In this document: piece by piece, positions 11,084 to 23,800 of the stretch
How positions within the stretch are numbered: position 1 is the stretch's first letter
Layout: each line of letters opens with the position of its first letter
NCBI GenBank assembly: GCA_902805475.1
Contig: CADCSX010000010.1
Span: 1,161,001-1,225,000, forward strand
DNA from: Entonaema liquescens
Lineage: Eukaryota; Ascomycota; Sordariomycetes; Xylariales; Xylariaceae
Length of the DNA stretch: 64,000 nucleotides
Direction: 5' to 3'
The notes under the pieces: generated by a model
The model's input: the letters and a program-made list of their open reading frames with translations, nothing else
Databases searched by the model: none
Told to the model about the DNA's origin: nothing
Translations under genes and position numbers: made by a program

Positions 11084-12687
11084 ATGAGTTGCGACATTTG
11101 TCAGCGGATGCACCATCCGTCGAGGTTACCCTTCTTCTGCGCGGTAGATGTAAGGAATGAATTGTATGAGAGACGAATAGCAAATGCTCGGGTTCTCATG
11201 GAGGCAGAAGAGCTCGAGTCCCGAGTCACCAAGCTATTGTTAGACAGCGATGCGAGTGCCGAAACCCCCGTAAACGATCGCTCTACTCGAGCCTACATAG
11301 AAAACTGTATATCGAAAGAGCGTGAAGCCAAAGAGAGGACAGAGAAGATCATAGCGACGGCAGACAAGCTTCGCGAGGAGGTCAACGCTGCAAAGAAAGA
11401 GATACAGGAGCGCAAGGCCAGCATCGCCCGTAAGAAGTCTAATCTCGCCACCGCCGCCCAGGGCGTCTCCGTGCGACGAAATCGGGAGCTTGAGGAGACT
11501 AAGAAGGCCACGAAGATGGCTAAGTATACTTGGGATCGAGAGTACGATGCTATGACTCAATACCGAGCAGCATTGTGTATGGAGGTGGCCAAGTTATACA
11601 GACTGCAGCGCGTTCGTCGCGGGAATCCCGTTCGGTTCGAATACAAGATCGGCGGTATCGACATCGTCGACTTGCACAACCTAAACAGTAAGTACTTTGC
11701 CTATAAGTAATTCGTAGTCGTTTAGCCTAGTCTAATGTTCACTTAGGCGCGCAACCTGAGCTCATCTCCGCTTCTCTTGCGCATATCACCCACTTACTAT
11801 GGCTTACCTCTCATTATCTATCTATTCGTCTTCCTGCGGAATTTACACTGCCGCACAATGACTATCCCAAACCAACTATCTTTTCCCTATCATCTTCATA
11901 CCGCCATGGCGATGTTGCATTTCCCGGTACCTCCCTCCTACCCCCTGATCCACGTGATCGTCAATTTGCCCACGTTCCACACCCTCGGCCCCTATTCCTC
12001 GAGAAGCCCCTGTCAATACTCAGCAAAGAGGACCCTTCGGCCTACAATGCGTTCCTCGAGGCAGTCTGTCTACTGGCTTACGACATCGTGTGGCTCTGTC
12101 GGACCCAAGGCGTACCCATGGGCGATAACGCCAACAGCCTTGAAGAATTCTCCTGCATAGGACGGAACTTGTATAACCTCCTCATCAACTCCTCCTTGCA
12201 GCGCAATCCCCAGCAGATAGCAGAGGCACCTGCCCAAACCAATGGCAACAACCCCGTTGAGCTTGGTAGAACAGCACCTCGCATGGGACTGTACTCGCAC
12301 GGCACAGCCCACACTTTTCTCGGCAGCGCGGCAGGCAACGAACTCACGCGCAGCTTCAAGATGCCTGGCGTGATTAAGATGGTCGACAAGCTGAAAGCTA
12401 AGCTGGTGCGCGAGAACCCGGTCCCAGAGTGGGAGTTACTAGAAGACGATGCTTGGACGCCAGACGATGCGCTTGATGATGGTGTGCTCGTCGGCGGAGC
12501 CCCGAACAAAGGTCACCCCGGAGTGCCCGGTCACCGCTTCGGCATCGAGAGTTATATGAGCGTCAACACCGTTAAGAGTGGTAGCAGTGGTGATCATAAC
12601 CCTCGAGTGCCTAACGGGGCTGTCGCAGGAAGAGAACGCGAGAGGGAGAAGGGCACTAGTGGTTGGACGAAGATAAAGTCCCGATAG
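11084..12687 (+). CDS. atg14: Atg14 (autophagy PI3-kinase complex I subunit)
   Basis: Autophagy-specific subunit that directs the Vps34-Vps15-Atg6 complex to the pre-autophagosomal site. Two exons, 11084-11687 and 11747-12687, joined by a 59-nt intron (GTAAGT...CACTTAG); the product is 514 aa, in frame. The N-terminus has the conserved Cys motif CDICQRMHHPSRLPFFC, followed by DVRNELYERRIANARVL. Residues of roughly 45-160 are a Lys/Glu/Arg-rich coiled coil, the region that pairs with Atg6 and Vps38-type partners. Downstream lies the Atg14/UVRAG-type domain with LAHITHLLWLTSHYLSIRLP, FLEAVCLLAYDIVWLCRTQG and ECA-free C-terminal tail rich in Gly/Arg. Atg14 and Vps38 are related, but the N-terminal Cys motif favours Atg14. 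atg6, its direct partner, is at the left end of the window. Confidence 0.88.
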
Positions 12688-14494
12688 ATTACAGAGCCTC
12701 GCACTAGAATAGAATCTTGATAGAGTAGATGTCTTGAATAGAATAGGCTCTGTCTACGAGTGGTACGCAGTTCTTAAAACCACTAGCTATTATGAATATG
12801 GCCTTACGTGAATGGTAAATAGTTACGGTGTAATGGATTATGGGACGTGTAACAGGATGTCGGTCCTTCAAAAATCTATATTAGAGCCCGCTACTGCTGG
12901 GCTTCGTTCTGTGATTTCACTCTAGTTACAGGTATGCATCATGTATCCCCCCCATGTCAAACAATCTTCCCATACTATTCTAGATGTTAGCAAGACTCTA
13001 GGCTAGGATTATCACAGCGGCGTTAGAATACTACGTACACCTTACACAATTCATACACTTGTCGCAATCGAGAGAGGTAGACGTGCGCATATATCGAAGC
13101 ACATGGGACAAGCTGCGGAAACTCTTCCGGTCGGAGGCAAACACGGTTAGTCACACGGGAATATCAACTTAAGTATCAAGAGTATGAGGGTGAACTTATC
13201 TTCTCTTATGTGTCGTCTCATGCTAAGAGTTCTCCTCATTCCCCAAGCTCAATCAACTGTTTCCAACAAGAAAACATAGTCGAGAGCAATCCTCCAATCC
13301 TACAGACATACAGGTACATATCTAGGTATACACTAGTACTCAGCCAGACAAGGGCATCGGAGTAGTATTAATATGTAGCCACCCGCCTGTCTGAGACACG
13401 GAATAGTAGAAGCAGAAGACTCCCTCCGTGCTCACGGTACTAGGCGTGGGCTTGCTGGAAAGCATTATTCTGGGTGAAGTTGTTGATGCGCGCGCGGTTC
13501 GGGAGGAAGGATAAACCCGCCTCCCTGCCGTGCGAGCTGGGCTGGACGAGAACAGCTTCACCGTGGAAATCCTGGGTCCTGGGGGTCCGGTGGTGGTGGT
13601 GGTGGTGGGTGATTCGTATTCCTATTGGTTAGCATTTAGTGTTAGGGAATTTACCTACCTAGATATTGGTTAGTAGTTGCTGCTGGTTAGTATCCTTAAG
13701 TGTTCTTCTTCAGCGTCCTCGGTGCTGGTACCTCGTGGCTCGGTAGCTAATCCTTGTTCTTCGAGCTCTCGATTGTTGTTGTGTATTCTTGAAAAGTCCT
13801 AGTGCTCGAAGGCGCGGCGAGAAAAAGATCCACGGTCGAGACATTGTCGGTAAGCGTACAGTTGAACCAGTAGAGAACCCGGAGAGAGAAGCAGATAGAA
13901 TAGAATAGATAATTGGACAAAACCAGACAATTCGAAGTCGCTGTAAGCAAAGTCCTCGCATCCTCCTGATCTAGGATCACTCGGACATCTCAGAACCCGC
14001 CAAGTTCGCCGAACAGGCCACGACCCCGCGGCAAAAACTACGCCAACTACCGCGAGATCGTACCCGACACCAAAAGCTCTCCCCTTTCACCGAGGTTCCT
14101 CAGGTTCCTCGAGCTTCATGTCCCGCACACTTCTGCTTCCAGGTCAAATAGAGGGGGAGGGGCGCGAGAAGAGACGTACTTCCTGACATGGGTGAGGCGG
14201 CCAAAGACGTGCATTTTATACCAATCTCCAGCTTGCGCCGGTATCAAGGGTCCAGATCATCACGTATGGCGACCGAGACCGACCCCCTCCGTCGCCCACT
14301 GGGTTCCTGGGAGAGGTTGAAGCTGTCTATAAAAGCATCGGCCCGGCCCAGCGCTAAGAGATTGCTAGTTAGTCCGAAGGGAGGGGGAAGAAAGGGGGGA
14401 AAGGGGAGAGAGCCGGTCGCTACCAGGGGACATTAGCTGAGGGAGACACGTTGAGAGGAGAGTAAGTAATTGTCGAGACGAAGTCAGGTGGCAA
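12688..14494. other. Intergenic 1.8 kb with a (GGT)n run
   Basis: Holds the 3' flanks of atg14 and of the proline-rich gene, which converge here. A short (GGT)n run lies near 13590-13608, and a TATAAAA-like string near 14325. Several ORFs exist on both strands but none shows a recognisable protein or splice logic; I do not call a gene. Confidence 0.4.
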
Positions 14495-17400
14495 TCATGT
14501 CATTTTCTTTCGATCCTCTTCCTCCCGCGCATCCACGTCTTTCTGTGCCTGCTCCATGGCATCGGAAATTTCGAACCCATCCATTTGATACGTCTCACAG
14601 AGCTCCCTGAAAAGCCTCCCGTAATCGACCTTCAGAGGCTGTCCGGTTACGGATTTATTTAATTCACCGTTATTGAAAATAGGCTTTGGCCCGGCTTTCC
14701 CGGGGAGACGAGTGGCCTGAGACTGGGACTTGTGAGCAGGAGCTGGGGGCTTGGGAGCAGGCTTGGGGGGCTCAGGAGCGGGCTTGGAAGCGGGCTTAGG
14801 GGGCTCAAGAGCGGGAGCGGGCTTGGGAGCGGGCGCTTGAGTCTGCGTCTGAGGTACGTTGGCAGCGTTGTCAGGTGTGCTGGAAGTAGCCACACCGGTT
14901 CCCTGGTATGGGTTAATTTTCGTCAATGTCCTTCGCGCCTTGGGGGTAGCGATGCGCCTTCGCGAGAGTTCTTGCTGTGATAGTTGCTTGGGCTTTAAGT
15001 CCTCCGCCGTCTCCTCCTCGGGAGCTGGAGCTGGAGCTTCCTGCTCAGGCTGGGAGGTTGACGGCGCAGCCTCAGGCTGGGTTGGCTGACTGGTAGTCGG
15101 CTGAGGCTGGGGCGCCGTGGGCACAGGGTAGGCCAGGTCAGTCCTGGAGCGGGCTGGGGCTTCGGGGCGGACTGAGGCTTCGGAGCTGGCTGAGGCTTTG
15201 GAGCGGGCTGAACTTGGGGCTTGGGCGTAGGGGTCGCGGGCACAGTATCGGGCCAGGTGAGTCCAGGGGTGGTTGTCGGAAGCTTCTGCGAGGGCTTGGG
15301 CTGAGGCTTCGGGGCGGACGTAACCTGGGGCTTAGGCGCAGGGGTAACGGGCAGAGTGCTGGGCCAGGTCAGCTGGGGAGCAGGGGCAGTCGTCTTAGGC
15401 TTGGGAGCCGAGGGCAGAGCCTTGGGAACTGGCAGCTGCGGGACGGGAACTTTGAACGGGCCCTGGGGAAATTGTCTCTGCGGAACAGACAACTTGGAAA
15501 GGGGCGGGACCGTTGGCGACTGGGTGATTGTCTGCTTGGGCTGAACCTGGAATGGCACCTGCGGGACAGACTTTGGAGCCGCAGCTATGGCCATAGGTGA
15601 CTGCTTGGGTTGCATTACCGGAGGCAGAGCCTGGGACGATGGCTTCTGCGGCTGTTGAGCTTCCGGCATGTAGCGACCGGCGGAACTTGGGCCAACTACA
15701 TTGTACATGCTTGACTGCAACCCTTTGAAAGTAGCAGAGCCACGGCTTTGGCTTTGGGTTTGCGACCCGGACGAAGATGCTTCGGAAGGCTTGGCCATCC
15801 CATACTTGGCAGTGAACTTGTTGTATGGGGCTGGTGCGGGAGCGGGAATTGCCTCCATCCGTCGCTCAACGTCCGAAAGGCTCGAGAGGCTCGAGGCGCT
15901 GGGGGATCTCAAGGCACGAGGCTTGACCGGCTTTGGCGTGGCGATGCGTCTGTTGTTGGTCACGGTAGGAGTCGGGGTCGGGGCCATGGGCTGAGACTGA
16001 GGCTGAGACTGGGCGGATGCTTGAAGGCGCCTAATCGTGCAGTCGTTGTATGGCGAGCCGCCCATCTTGTCGTCAAGACTCTCGTAGCCCGCGTTGTCCA
16101 CAGGCTGGGCTTCGGCATTGGGTTTTGGCTGGAATGCCTCCATGAGAGCTTGCTCCATTTCCGCTACAGACATCGGGGCCGGTGCTGCCTCCTCCTCGTC
16201 CTCGGACATTGGAACAAATGCTTCCTTGTCCTTGTCCTCGTCCTCCTCCATTGGGACGTGTGTCTCCCCATCCTCGGTAATCTCCATGTTAGATGGCAGG
16301 AGGACCGGGGCCGGCGCTGGGACTTCAGAGTGAAGATCCGTACCGTCAAAGTTGCGTATCTCAATTGGCTGGTCAACAGCAGGAGCTGGATTCCAGCAGT
16401 TGGTAGGCTGAGATGGATACACAACAACCGATTCAAGTTGAGCAGGCTGAGGCTCAGTCACCCCTTCCGGCTGGTGAACCACCGGCTGATAAATCGGCTG
16501 ATGGAACACTGGCTGGTAGATTGGCTCGGGGGCAATCTGAGGCTCAGGAATCGGCTCGGGGGCAGGTACAAAGGCACCGATAATAGGGGCACCGTTAATA
16601 AAAGTAGGCGCCGAGGCCGCATGTTCACCACTCAATACCAAGGTGTTAGCCAAAGAAAGGCGAGGTAGTTGAGTTTGGTGCCACTCCAAGACTCCCTGGC
16701 GGGGGCGGGCCGGGGGCTGGATCCTACTTGGTCCATAGGTGAAGTAGGACCCGAGCTGACGACCAGCCATTAGTCCGGACCTAGGGGCCCGGGGACGTCC
16801 GAAGCTTGCATACACAGGCTCCATCGGTCGGTGCGCCGGGCGGCTCCTCATGTCGTACTCCCATCGGGCATTCCTGACAGGAACACGAGGTGGTTGCACT
16901 CTCCGCGCCTGAACCACAGCTCGGGATTCGGCAACCGGCTGCTCATGAGGAACATCGGCTTCGAATTCCTGGGGGCTTGGCTGAGGCTCGGCGGGAGAGG
17001 GAGGGAGCACAGGGGGGAGAGGCGCCGCGGGAGGGAGTGGCTGAGCGGCAAACTTGTCTGCGACCCGACGAAACAGTGCGACACAGAGGTCCTTGATTTC
17101 GCGAGTGTCGAGGCTCCACTCAAGGTCTTTGAGCTCGTTGTAAACGTAGGTCACACAATCCGGGATCTGGACATATCCAAATCGACGAATGTGGTCCTCG
17201 TTGATGTCGGAGACATATCTCGGAATAAGTTAGTATATACCATCCAAGTAGGACACGGTGCACATGATAGAAGTGACAAGGTTATCAGTGACAAAGGGTA
17301 TAGGGGTAAGGAAAGTATAGGGGTAGGAAAGGTTTAGGGGTAATAGACATAGGGATGAGAGGTGTAAGTGTGATAGGGGTAAGAGGTAATAGGTATAGGT

Positions 17401-18421
17401 AGGTGCGATAGGTATAGAGGGTAAGGAGGGTATAGGGGCAATAGGTATAGAGGTAGGAGGGATAGGGATAGGAGGTGTAGTGGTAGGAGGTGTAGTGGTA
17501 GGAGGTGTAAGAGGTGTAAGGGTGGTAGGGGTAGGGGTGATAGAGGTAGGGAGTAACAAGAATATAGGTAGGGACTGATAAGAGAATGAAGATGACACAA
17601 GTATAAGAGTAACAATGATACAATACTATATAGGATACAAGAGCCAAGATGGTAGAAGGGTATGATGATAGAGGTGTATGATGATAGAAGGATATGATGA
17701 TAGAAGGATATGATGATAGAAGGATATGATGATAGAAGGATATGATGATAGAAGGATATGATGAATGATGAATGATGACTAAAGTATAACAATATCACAA
17801 CACTAAAGTGATGCGAAGCCACAGAAACGGAAAAAGGGAAAGAGTAAAACCAAGAACAATAGACAAAAAGAAAAGGATTACTTACTGCTTGAGCCACACA
17901 AGGAAGAGGAACTGCGAGATGCACCAGGCGGGAGGTGACGTTCCGTAGTTCTTGATGATGATGGCGATAGTTGCAGCCCAGTACGCATACCAACCGTAGG
18001 AAGAATACTTCCACAGGCAGGCCTGCGCAACGAGCCAGGGAGCCACCAACAGGACAGAGACGTCAGCATCGCCGGACAGAGCTAGTGCAGTGCCCGCAAA
18101 GAGAGAGAAGAAGGAAATGACGACGAACGCCAGCACAGGGTGCACCTTAAAAAGGTACGTAGCTAATCCCAGTGCGAGGGGAACGAAGTCGGAGAGAGAG
18201 GGCCATCCTAAGACGCGCCCAAGGGGAAGAAGGGTGATGGCGGCGAGAAGAGGGGTGATGATGACGGCGGAAGAAGAGGAAAGGGAGAAGAGGGAAGTCG
18301 CGATAGAAGGCATCGTGACGGTGCGGGAAGAAGAAAGGTGAGGTGTTCGGATTGAAGAAGTAAGGTATGCAATAAATGCAAGGGCAAGAGTGATCAAGAA
18401 GATCAGAGAGCAGGTAAACAT
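14495..18421 (-). CDS. Multi-pass membrane protein with giant proline-rich tail; one frameshift
   Basis: Unrecognised. Exon 1 (17886-18421, ATG at 18419-18421; a later in-frame ATG at about 18313 is possible) encodes about four or five hydrophobic segments, ending LFLVWLK. A 667-nt repeat-filled intron (17219-17885; GTAAGT donor, ACTAAC branch) joins it in phase to YVSDINEDHIRRFGYVQIPD and a short helical segment NELKDLEWSLDTREIKDLC. About 700 residues of Pro/Gln/Ala/Lys-rich, probably disordered sequence follow, with repeated units such as LTWPSTLPVTPAPKPQ. Near 15130 the frame breaks: relative to the neighbouring repeat copy one base is missing. The other frame carries a compact acidic end, VDYGRLFRELCETYQMDGFEI. 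With one base added the total is 3261 nt (1086 aa). An intron here is possible but has weak splice sites. Confidence 0.7.
17280..17775. repeat. Tandem repeats inside the 667-nt intron
   Basis: Two low-complexity blocks fill the intron of the proline-rich membrane protein gene. At about 17650-17775 a 16-bp unit, GAAGGATATGATGATA, is repeated about five to six times nearly perfectly, ending in ATGAATG copies. At about 17280-17560 there are degenerate G-rich GGTATAGGGGTAGG/GGTGTAGTGGTAGGA units. On the transcribed strand both are pyrimidine-rich. The blocks are read as ORFs on the minus strand but show no coding character. Confidence 0.85.
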
Positions 18422-20838
18422 TCGTAAACGTAAATCGTAGAGTGCGTAATGCAGGGTGCGTGAGCAGAGAGCAGTATGCAGAGTGCGAGTGTAAACAAAT
18501 GTTTGGTGAAGAAAGAAGGAAGAGAGAGGAAAGAATTTCTGAGAGAGGGGAGAGTGGCCAGACTTAAATATTATTTCTGGGCTGCTTGGTTGCTGGTGGG
18601 CGACAACTAGGTTGGCGATGCCTAGCAACCAGCAACGTACTTACAACTGTTGACCTGCACAACAACACACAATAGAGGGGTTACAACCACTGTAAAACTG
18701 CACTACTCCCTATGCAACCACCTAAACCACCTGGATAACCAGTGCACGTACCTACGTACCTAGCAACGAACTTAAGATACCTACAGAACTAACAGGCAAG
18801 TGCGGTATCTACGGAGCTGTATTCCTGCAGCTACCTTAAGGAAGTTGCCAGTTCCATACCAGTTGCTATGGAACTAAGTCAGTGGTGCACTGATACAACG
18901 TACCTAATGTAATGATTCAAGATAATGTATATATACCGAGTCAACACCTGACAGATACATAGGTACGTAGGTCTACACAAATTAGATATGCACCTAACTT
19001 ACGTAGAATCAATAATATCATCATCTGCTAGTTGAAACTGCCTGCTGCGGTGCACACCTTATATATGCTCTCTGTCCCGTAATTATCCTCGTCATGGGGA
19101 TACCACTTCCCGTGTTTGCCAGAAAACATTAATGAAGCAGAAAAATACATGTGTGGGACTCTGAACTTGCTTGCTAAATTGCGCATGCATAATAAGATGC
19201 GTAACTAGAAGTGGGATAGAATATTATTATTTTCCTAGATGCCATGATAATTCCATTTGATGAACCGAAAAGGGGTAAATAATGTGATTGAGATATAATA
19301 TAATTCTCCCCTCTAGATAGAATGAAATACGCCTCCAGTATAGTACCCAGGTCTACAATGTAAATGTTTTAGAATACAAAAAAACAGAAATAATTCTCAG
19401 AGGAGGTTGATAAATCGATCTCCAACACAGATGTAGCATTGTAATATTCCCCAAAGTTGGTAATACCACGTTCTAGGGCGTAATCCTGATTGGTATATTT
19501 ATTTTGAGCCTCATAAGGCCGACGACCACTTATGAATGATGCTTCTTCTCTCCAGCTATTCTATTTCTACCTATTCGAGCACAATGCTTTTGCCTTAGAT
19601 ATGTGGTTATGACCTATGGGTAATTCTAATAGACCTAGATAATTCTAGCTATTTGAATAGCCTCCAACTGTATTATTTAACAGGGCTGAAGAGCACAGGA
19701 GATATTTTGATTCCTATGTTGCCTTACAGCCATGTAGTTCTCGCTCTTTACTAAGTGTTTTGGGTAAACGCACAAACAATCACTACCACCAGCTGTCAAA
19801 GCACTTTCAATCCGAGATCTGCCGGATCTTCCAAGAGACAGAAACTACGATTACAACCCACTGCACAATGCCAGATTCGGGCCAAGTGACAGTCACTGGA
19901 TACATGACTCACTAAAAAATACATGATGCATGTCACGTACACACACCTGACAAGAATCGACAAGTGTTACGCTGCTAGGTGGGGGGGTAACTATGGGGAT
20001 CTAGGCTGAAAAACACCTACCATGTGTCTTGTAGGAAAATACCCCACGTGTAAACAAAAAGAAAGGGAGCGAGAATATCAATTACTTCAAGTGTTGGACT
20101 AGATGTAAATAGTGTAAAAGGTAGCCGAGTAAGATATTCAGAGACCAGCCGTTATTTCCACCTTAGGCATCTGACGGACTGCCAGGATTGGTGTTGATAC
20201 TCGATGATGAATGCCACACATAACTAGAGTGAATGTCAGGATAGTATAGGTGATCTAGTAACGCCTGGCATTCTATCCTCTATATACTCGATTTACCCTT
20301 GTATAGCCACATACCCCTGACACGGTCTGACTAGTGTTCAGCCTCGAGCAAAGTGGATGGACATATAGCTACTACAGCATTATCGAAGACTTAGGGAATA
20401 TGATATCGAGGATCTATTTAGAGATAAGTATTTTTGCCGCAGAATCTCGCGCTACAGTTGATATATAACCAGCATAGCCTCGCTGTCGTGAAGCTCTGTT
20501 GCCCCTATTCCGGCAATACTCCATCAAGAGCACGTGACTTAAGAGACTACATCTCACAATGTCGCGATCTCCGCAAACAATGCTGGGTAATAAACGAGTC
20601 AAATTTAACCAGGATTCCTGTATTGGCATTTCAAGAGTATTGCCCTTGAACTAAAATGAAAGAAGAATAAACTAAACAATGGCATATGCCTAACCTAACG
20701 ATACACCAACAAACGCCCCTCCTACTAGTCATAGCCTCATCAAGGCCATCCCCGATACACGTCCAATAGTAGTCATAAGTCGTTATCGCAAGCCAACGCA
20801 GAGGCCAAAAAGACAGAAGACACGCTGCCCATGCACCT
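18422..20838. other. Intergenic 2.4 kb
   Basis: Promoter side of the proline-rich gene and 3' flank of spc7. It contains several TACCTACGTACCTAG-like palindromic strings (about 18750-18970). I see no gene, tRNA or transposon. Confidence 0.4.
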
Positions 20839-23800
20839 TTATTTTCGTCCCCTCGCAAGTAGTCTTTCCTGGAGCTCGACAAGCACCTCGACCCAAGGCT
20901 CAAAAGTCCCGCTCTCCTCTTTTGTAATGATATGCGTACCAATCTTCGTCGTGAGGAACTCGACAATTTTATCTTCTTTGAATTGCTCTCCGTAGACCAC
21001 TCGTGCCTGGGGCGTAACGGTAACTTCTACACCATTCGGGGTACTTTGGCCGCGTAAGCTAAATACAACCTCAACCTTCGTCTGTAACGGGACGAGAAGA
21101 ACCCATGAACGGATTGAGATGGTTGAATCTGAAGTTTTGGTGACCTTGGTTCGATATGTAGTGTTCAAGAGATGCACGTTTCTCGCGACGTGATTGGCCT
21201 TCTGCCAGGCCGTACTAACTATGTCTAGGAGATTTTTGATCTTGGTCTGCGCTTGGACCAATCCCCGGATATGATCTCGCGTGCACTCGATGAAAAATTC
21301 CTTTTCTGGAGTGCTTGGCTGTGGATTCTGCTCCCGATTGGCTGCGATATACCATAGGTCAATTGTAGAGTTATCGGGTTTTAATCCTTTGAAAGCGCGG
21401 ACGTCAAAGACAAGTTCAATCTCTTTTCGGTATGTCATCGATAACGAGGTGCCGACAACTCCTGTAATAGCCCACCCATGCTTCTTCTCAATTGCTTCAA
21501 CGCGAGCTATTTGATGTTAGTTTTCTGTCATGGTGAATGATAGGATTGGAAGGAACACTGACCTTTGAGAGCGCTGACTTCATTAGAGGTCCAACCTCTA
21601 CATTGCTCGCGGATTTTCTCCGCTTCTTCTATCTCAGCAACGCATTCCTTTTTCTTTTCTGATAACTCGCCGATTCCGGCTTCAGTTTCGGCTAGTTCTT
21701 GTCGTAATTGTTCAATTTTCTTCATTTTGGCGTCGTAATCCGAGTCGAGCTCCGTCAGCTCGGACCGAGCAGCCTGTAAGTCTTCGGGATCGCACTCCGC
21801 TAGCTCTTGCGCTGCAGATTGCAAATTGTCATGCTCTAGCCCTAATGACGCGAACCGGTCTACTAGCTTGGGCAGAATCGAATCGAGCAATTCTTGCTCC
21901 TGGTGTAATAGCTGCTCATCGGCTGCCATGCCTTCTTCGATTTTGAGCAGGCCCTCCTTGAGCCCATCTTGAAGCTTCATGCGCCATTCATACCACATGG
22001 CCTTGCTTAGTAGTCGGGCATGAGACTTAACATTCTTGAACTGATTGTCTAAAAAGAGTTTGTACTCAGGTGTCGCATTGATGTATTCCTTGAAAAGCGG
22101 CGGATTTTCTTCTAGTGTTTCTGTTTCGATCTCACGAACTATTCTCCTGCCTTCTGAAATGTATTTCTTCAATTCTCGGCAAGACTATTCAAAATTAGCA
22201 TATGTTACGGTTCTAAATGTTGAAGGTGTCCTTACATGTTGATATAGTTCTAGCATCGGAACGGTACAAGCACCTGCTACAACGCATCGCTCTAGAGACA
22301 TATCCTCTTCCTCGGATGCGGATTTATCTGCCATATCGGTAGGAGCCTGCGTGTGCCGTCTTTTTGTTGTTGTCAACTCCATGAAGCGAATATTCGTCAT
22401 ATTCAAGAAGTCTTGCAGGTGGATTTGCTCCCCATCATCATCCACTTGAGCTTCGGCATCAGTCATGATATGGGACTCGTCCAAGTTGAGAGTACTGGTA
22501 GGGTGACTAGAGTCAACTTCCTTGAAGCGTGTTCTGCCATGAGGAGATTGCACGGCTGTAGGTGTTTTCTTGGGCGAAAGCGTAGGAGTTGAAGCCGCCT
22601 TATTGTCGCTAGCGTTTTCGAGACCTCTGCTGGAAGAGCGAGTCACTCGCCCCGTTGTTTCTGCTTTTGAAGGGGGTGCATGTAGGTGTATGTTCTTGAC
22701 TGGGCTGCTCTGATGGTTCTTGAGTCGCTTGATTCCATCCCTTTCCTCAGCTTCCTCTTCATCGTCGAGCTCGGAAGGCCGTTTACCTAGAAGGCCTTTG
22801 GCACTGCCGACATGCAAACTTTTCCGTCCCTTCAGGGGTTTTTCTTAGGAGTCATACTGGAGATCATGTCTTTTAGGCTCGCCGTGTTCTCTTCGTCTCC
22901 ATCAACTTCTCTTTCAAGGACCTTACGACCATTCTCTCTGTCCGCTTCTAGTTGGCGATCACGGTCTACTTCATATTCCATAACACGAGGGTCTGCGAAA
23001 GCAACAGACCGTGAGGGTTCGCGGGGTACGAAGCTATCTGCCGCGTCGGTGATGGATTCACGACGGTCAAATATAGCGGCAACCTTAGGGGATCCGAGAC
23101 CAGGCCTATCAGCACCTACACCTGACAGTCTCCTCTTCTGAGGGGTCAAGATAACTCGTGGTGTTGACACCCCGGTTGTAGGATCTTGTTGGAACACAGA
23201 CAACTGACTCTTTTTAGAAGCAGACTTGGGCGTAGATGATACACCAGAACCACTTTGGCTACCTAGAGCAGGTGATCTTGATTTCCTCAAGGGCGAACTT
23301 CTTAAAGGAGTTCTGGGTTTCTGGCTGTTGGGAGTGCCTATCTTGGTTGTCTTGGCAGATTTTGGTGTCGTTATTTCTCGCACGGGTGAACTACCCGGTG
23401 TGACAGACCTCCGCCATTCACCAGTGCGACGAAGCCCCTGGCCTCTAAACGCAGATACTCCAGGGCTTCCCGGCTCTGATGTGTTTATACCAGAAACAGC
23501 TGCAGACAGGCGTTGCTTCGCAGATGAATTGAGTGCTGGCACGTTGTCATTTTCATCAACTTCACGTTCCATCTGGAGTCTCGCTTCGGTTCGATCCTTA
23601 GCTGAAGGCGGCCCCTTAATGATTCCGCCCATCGCCATAGTCATGTCCATACCCATTGTAGCATCTTCGTCGTTCTCATCATCCTCAGTAGAGGAGAGAA
23701 TACGGCCCATTCCAACTGTCATATCCATTGATGTTAGATCCATTGTGGCTTCGTCGTCGGTGGCCGCAAGGGTACGACGTCGACCCTGGGGTATTTTCTT

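Noticed and set aside
15214..16668. Plus-strand ORFs (128 and 306 aa) over the proline-rich gene
   Set aside because: Mirror ORFs of a G/C-rich, stop-poor Pro/Gln region; composition is Arg/Leu/Gly artefact with no motif.
17334..18014. Minus-strand ORF of 226 aa across the tandem repeats
   Set aside because: It reads repeat units in the intron; canonical splice signals and phase join remove it.
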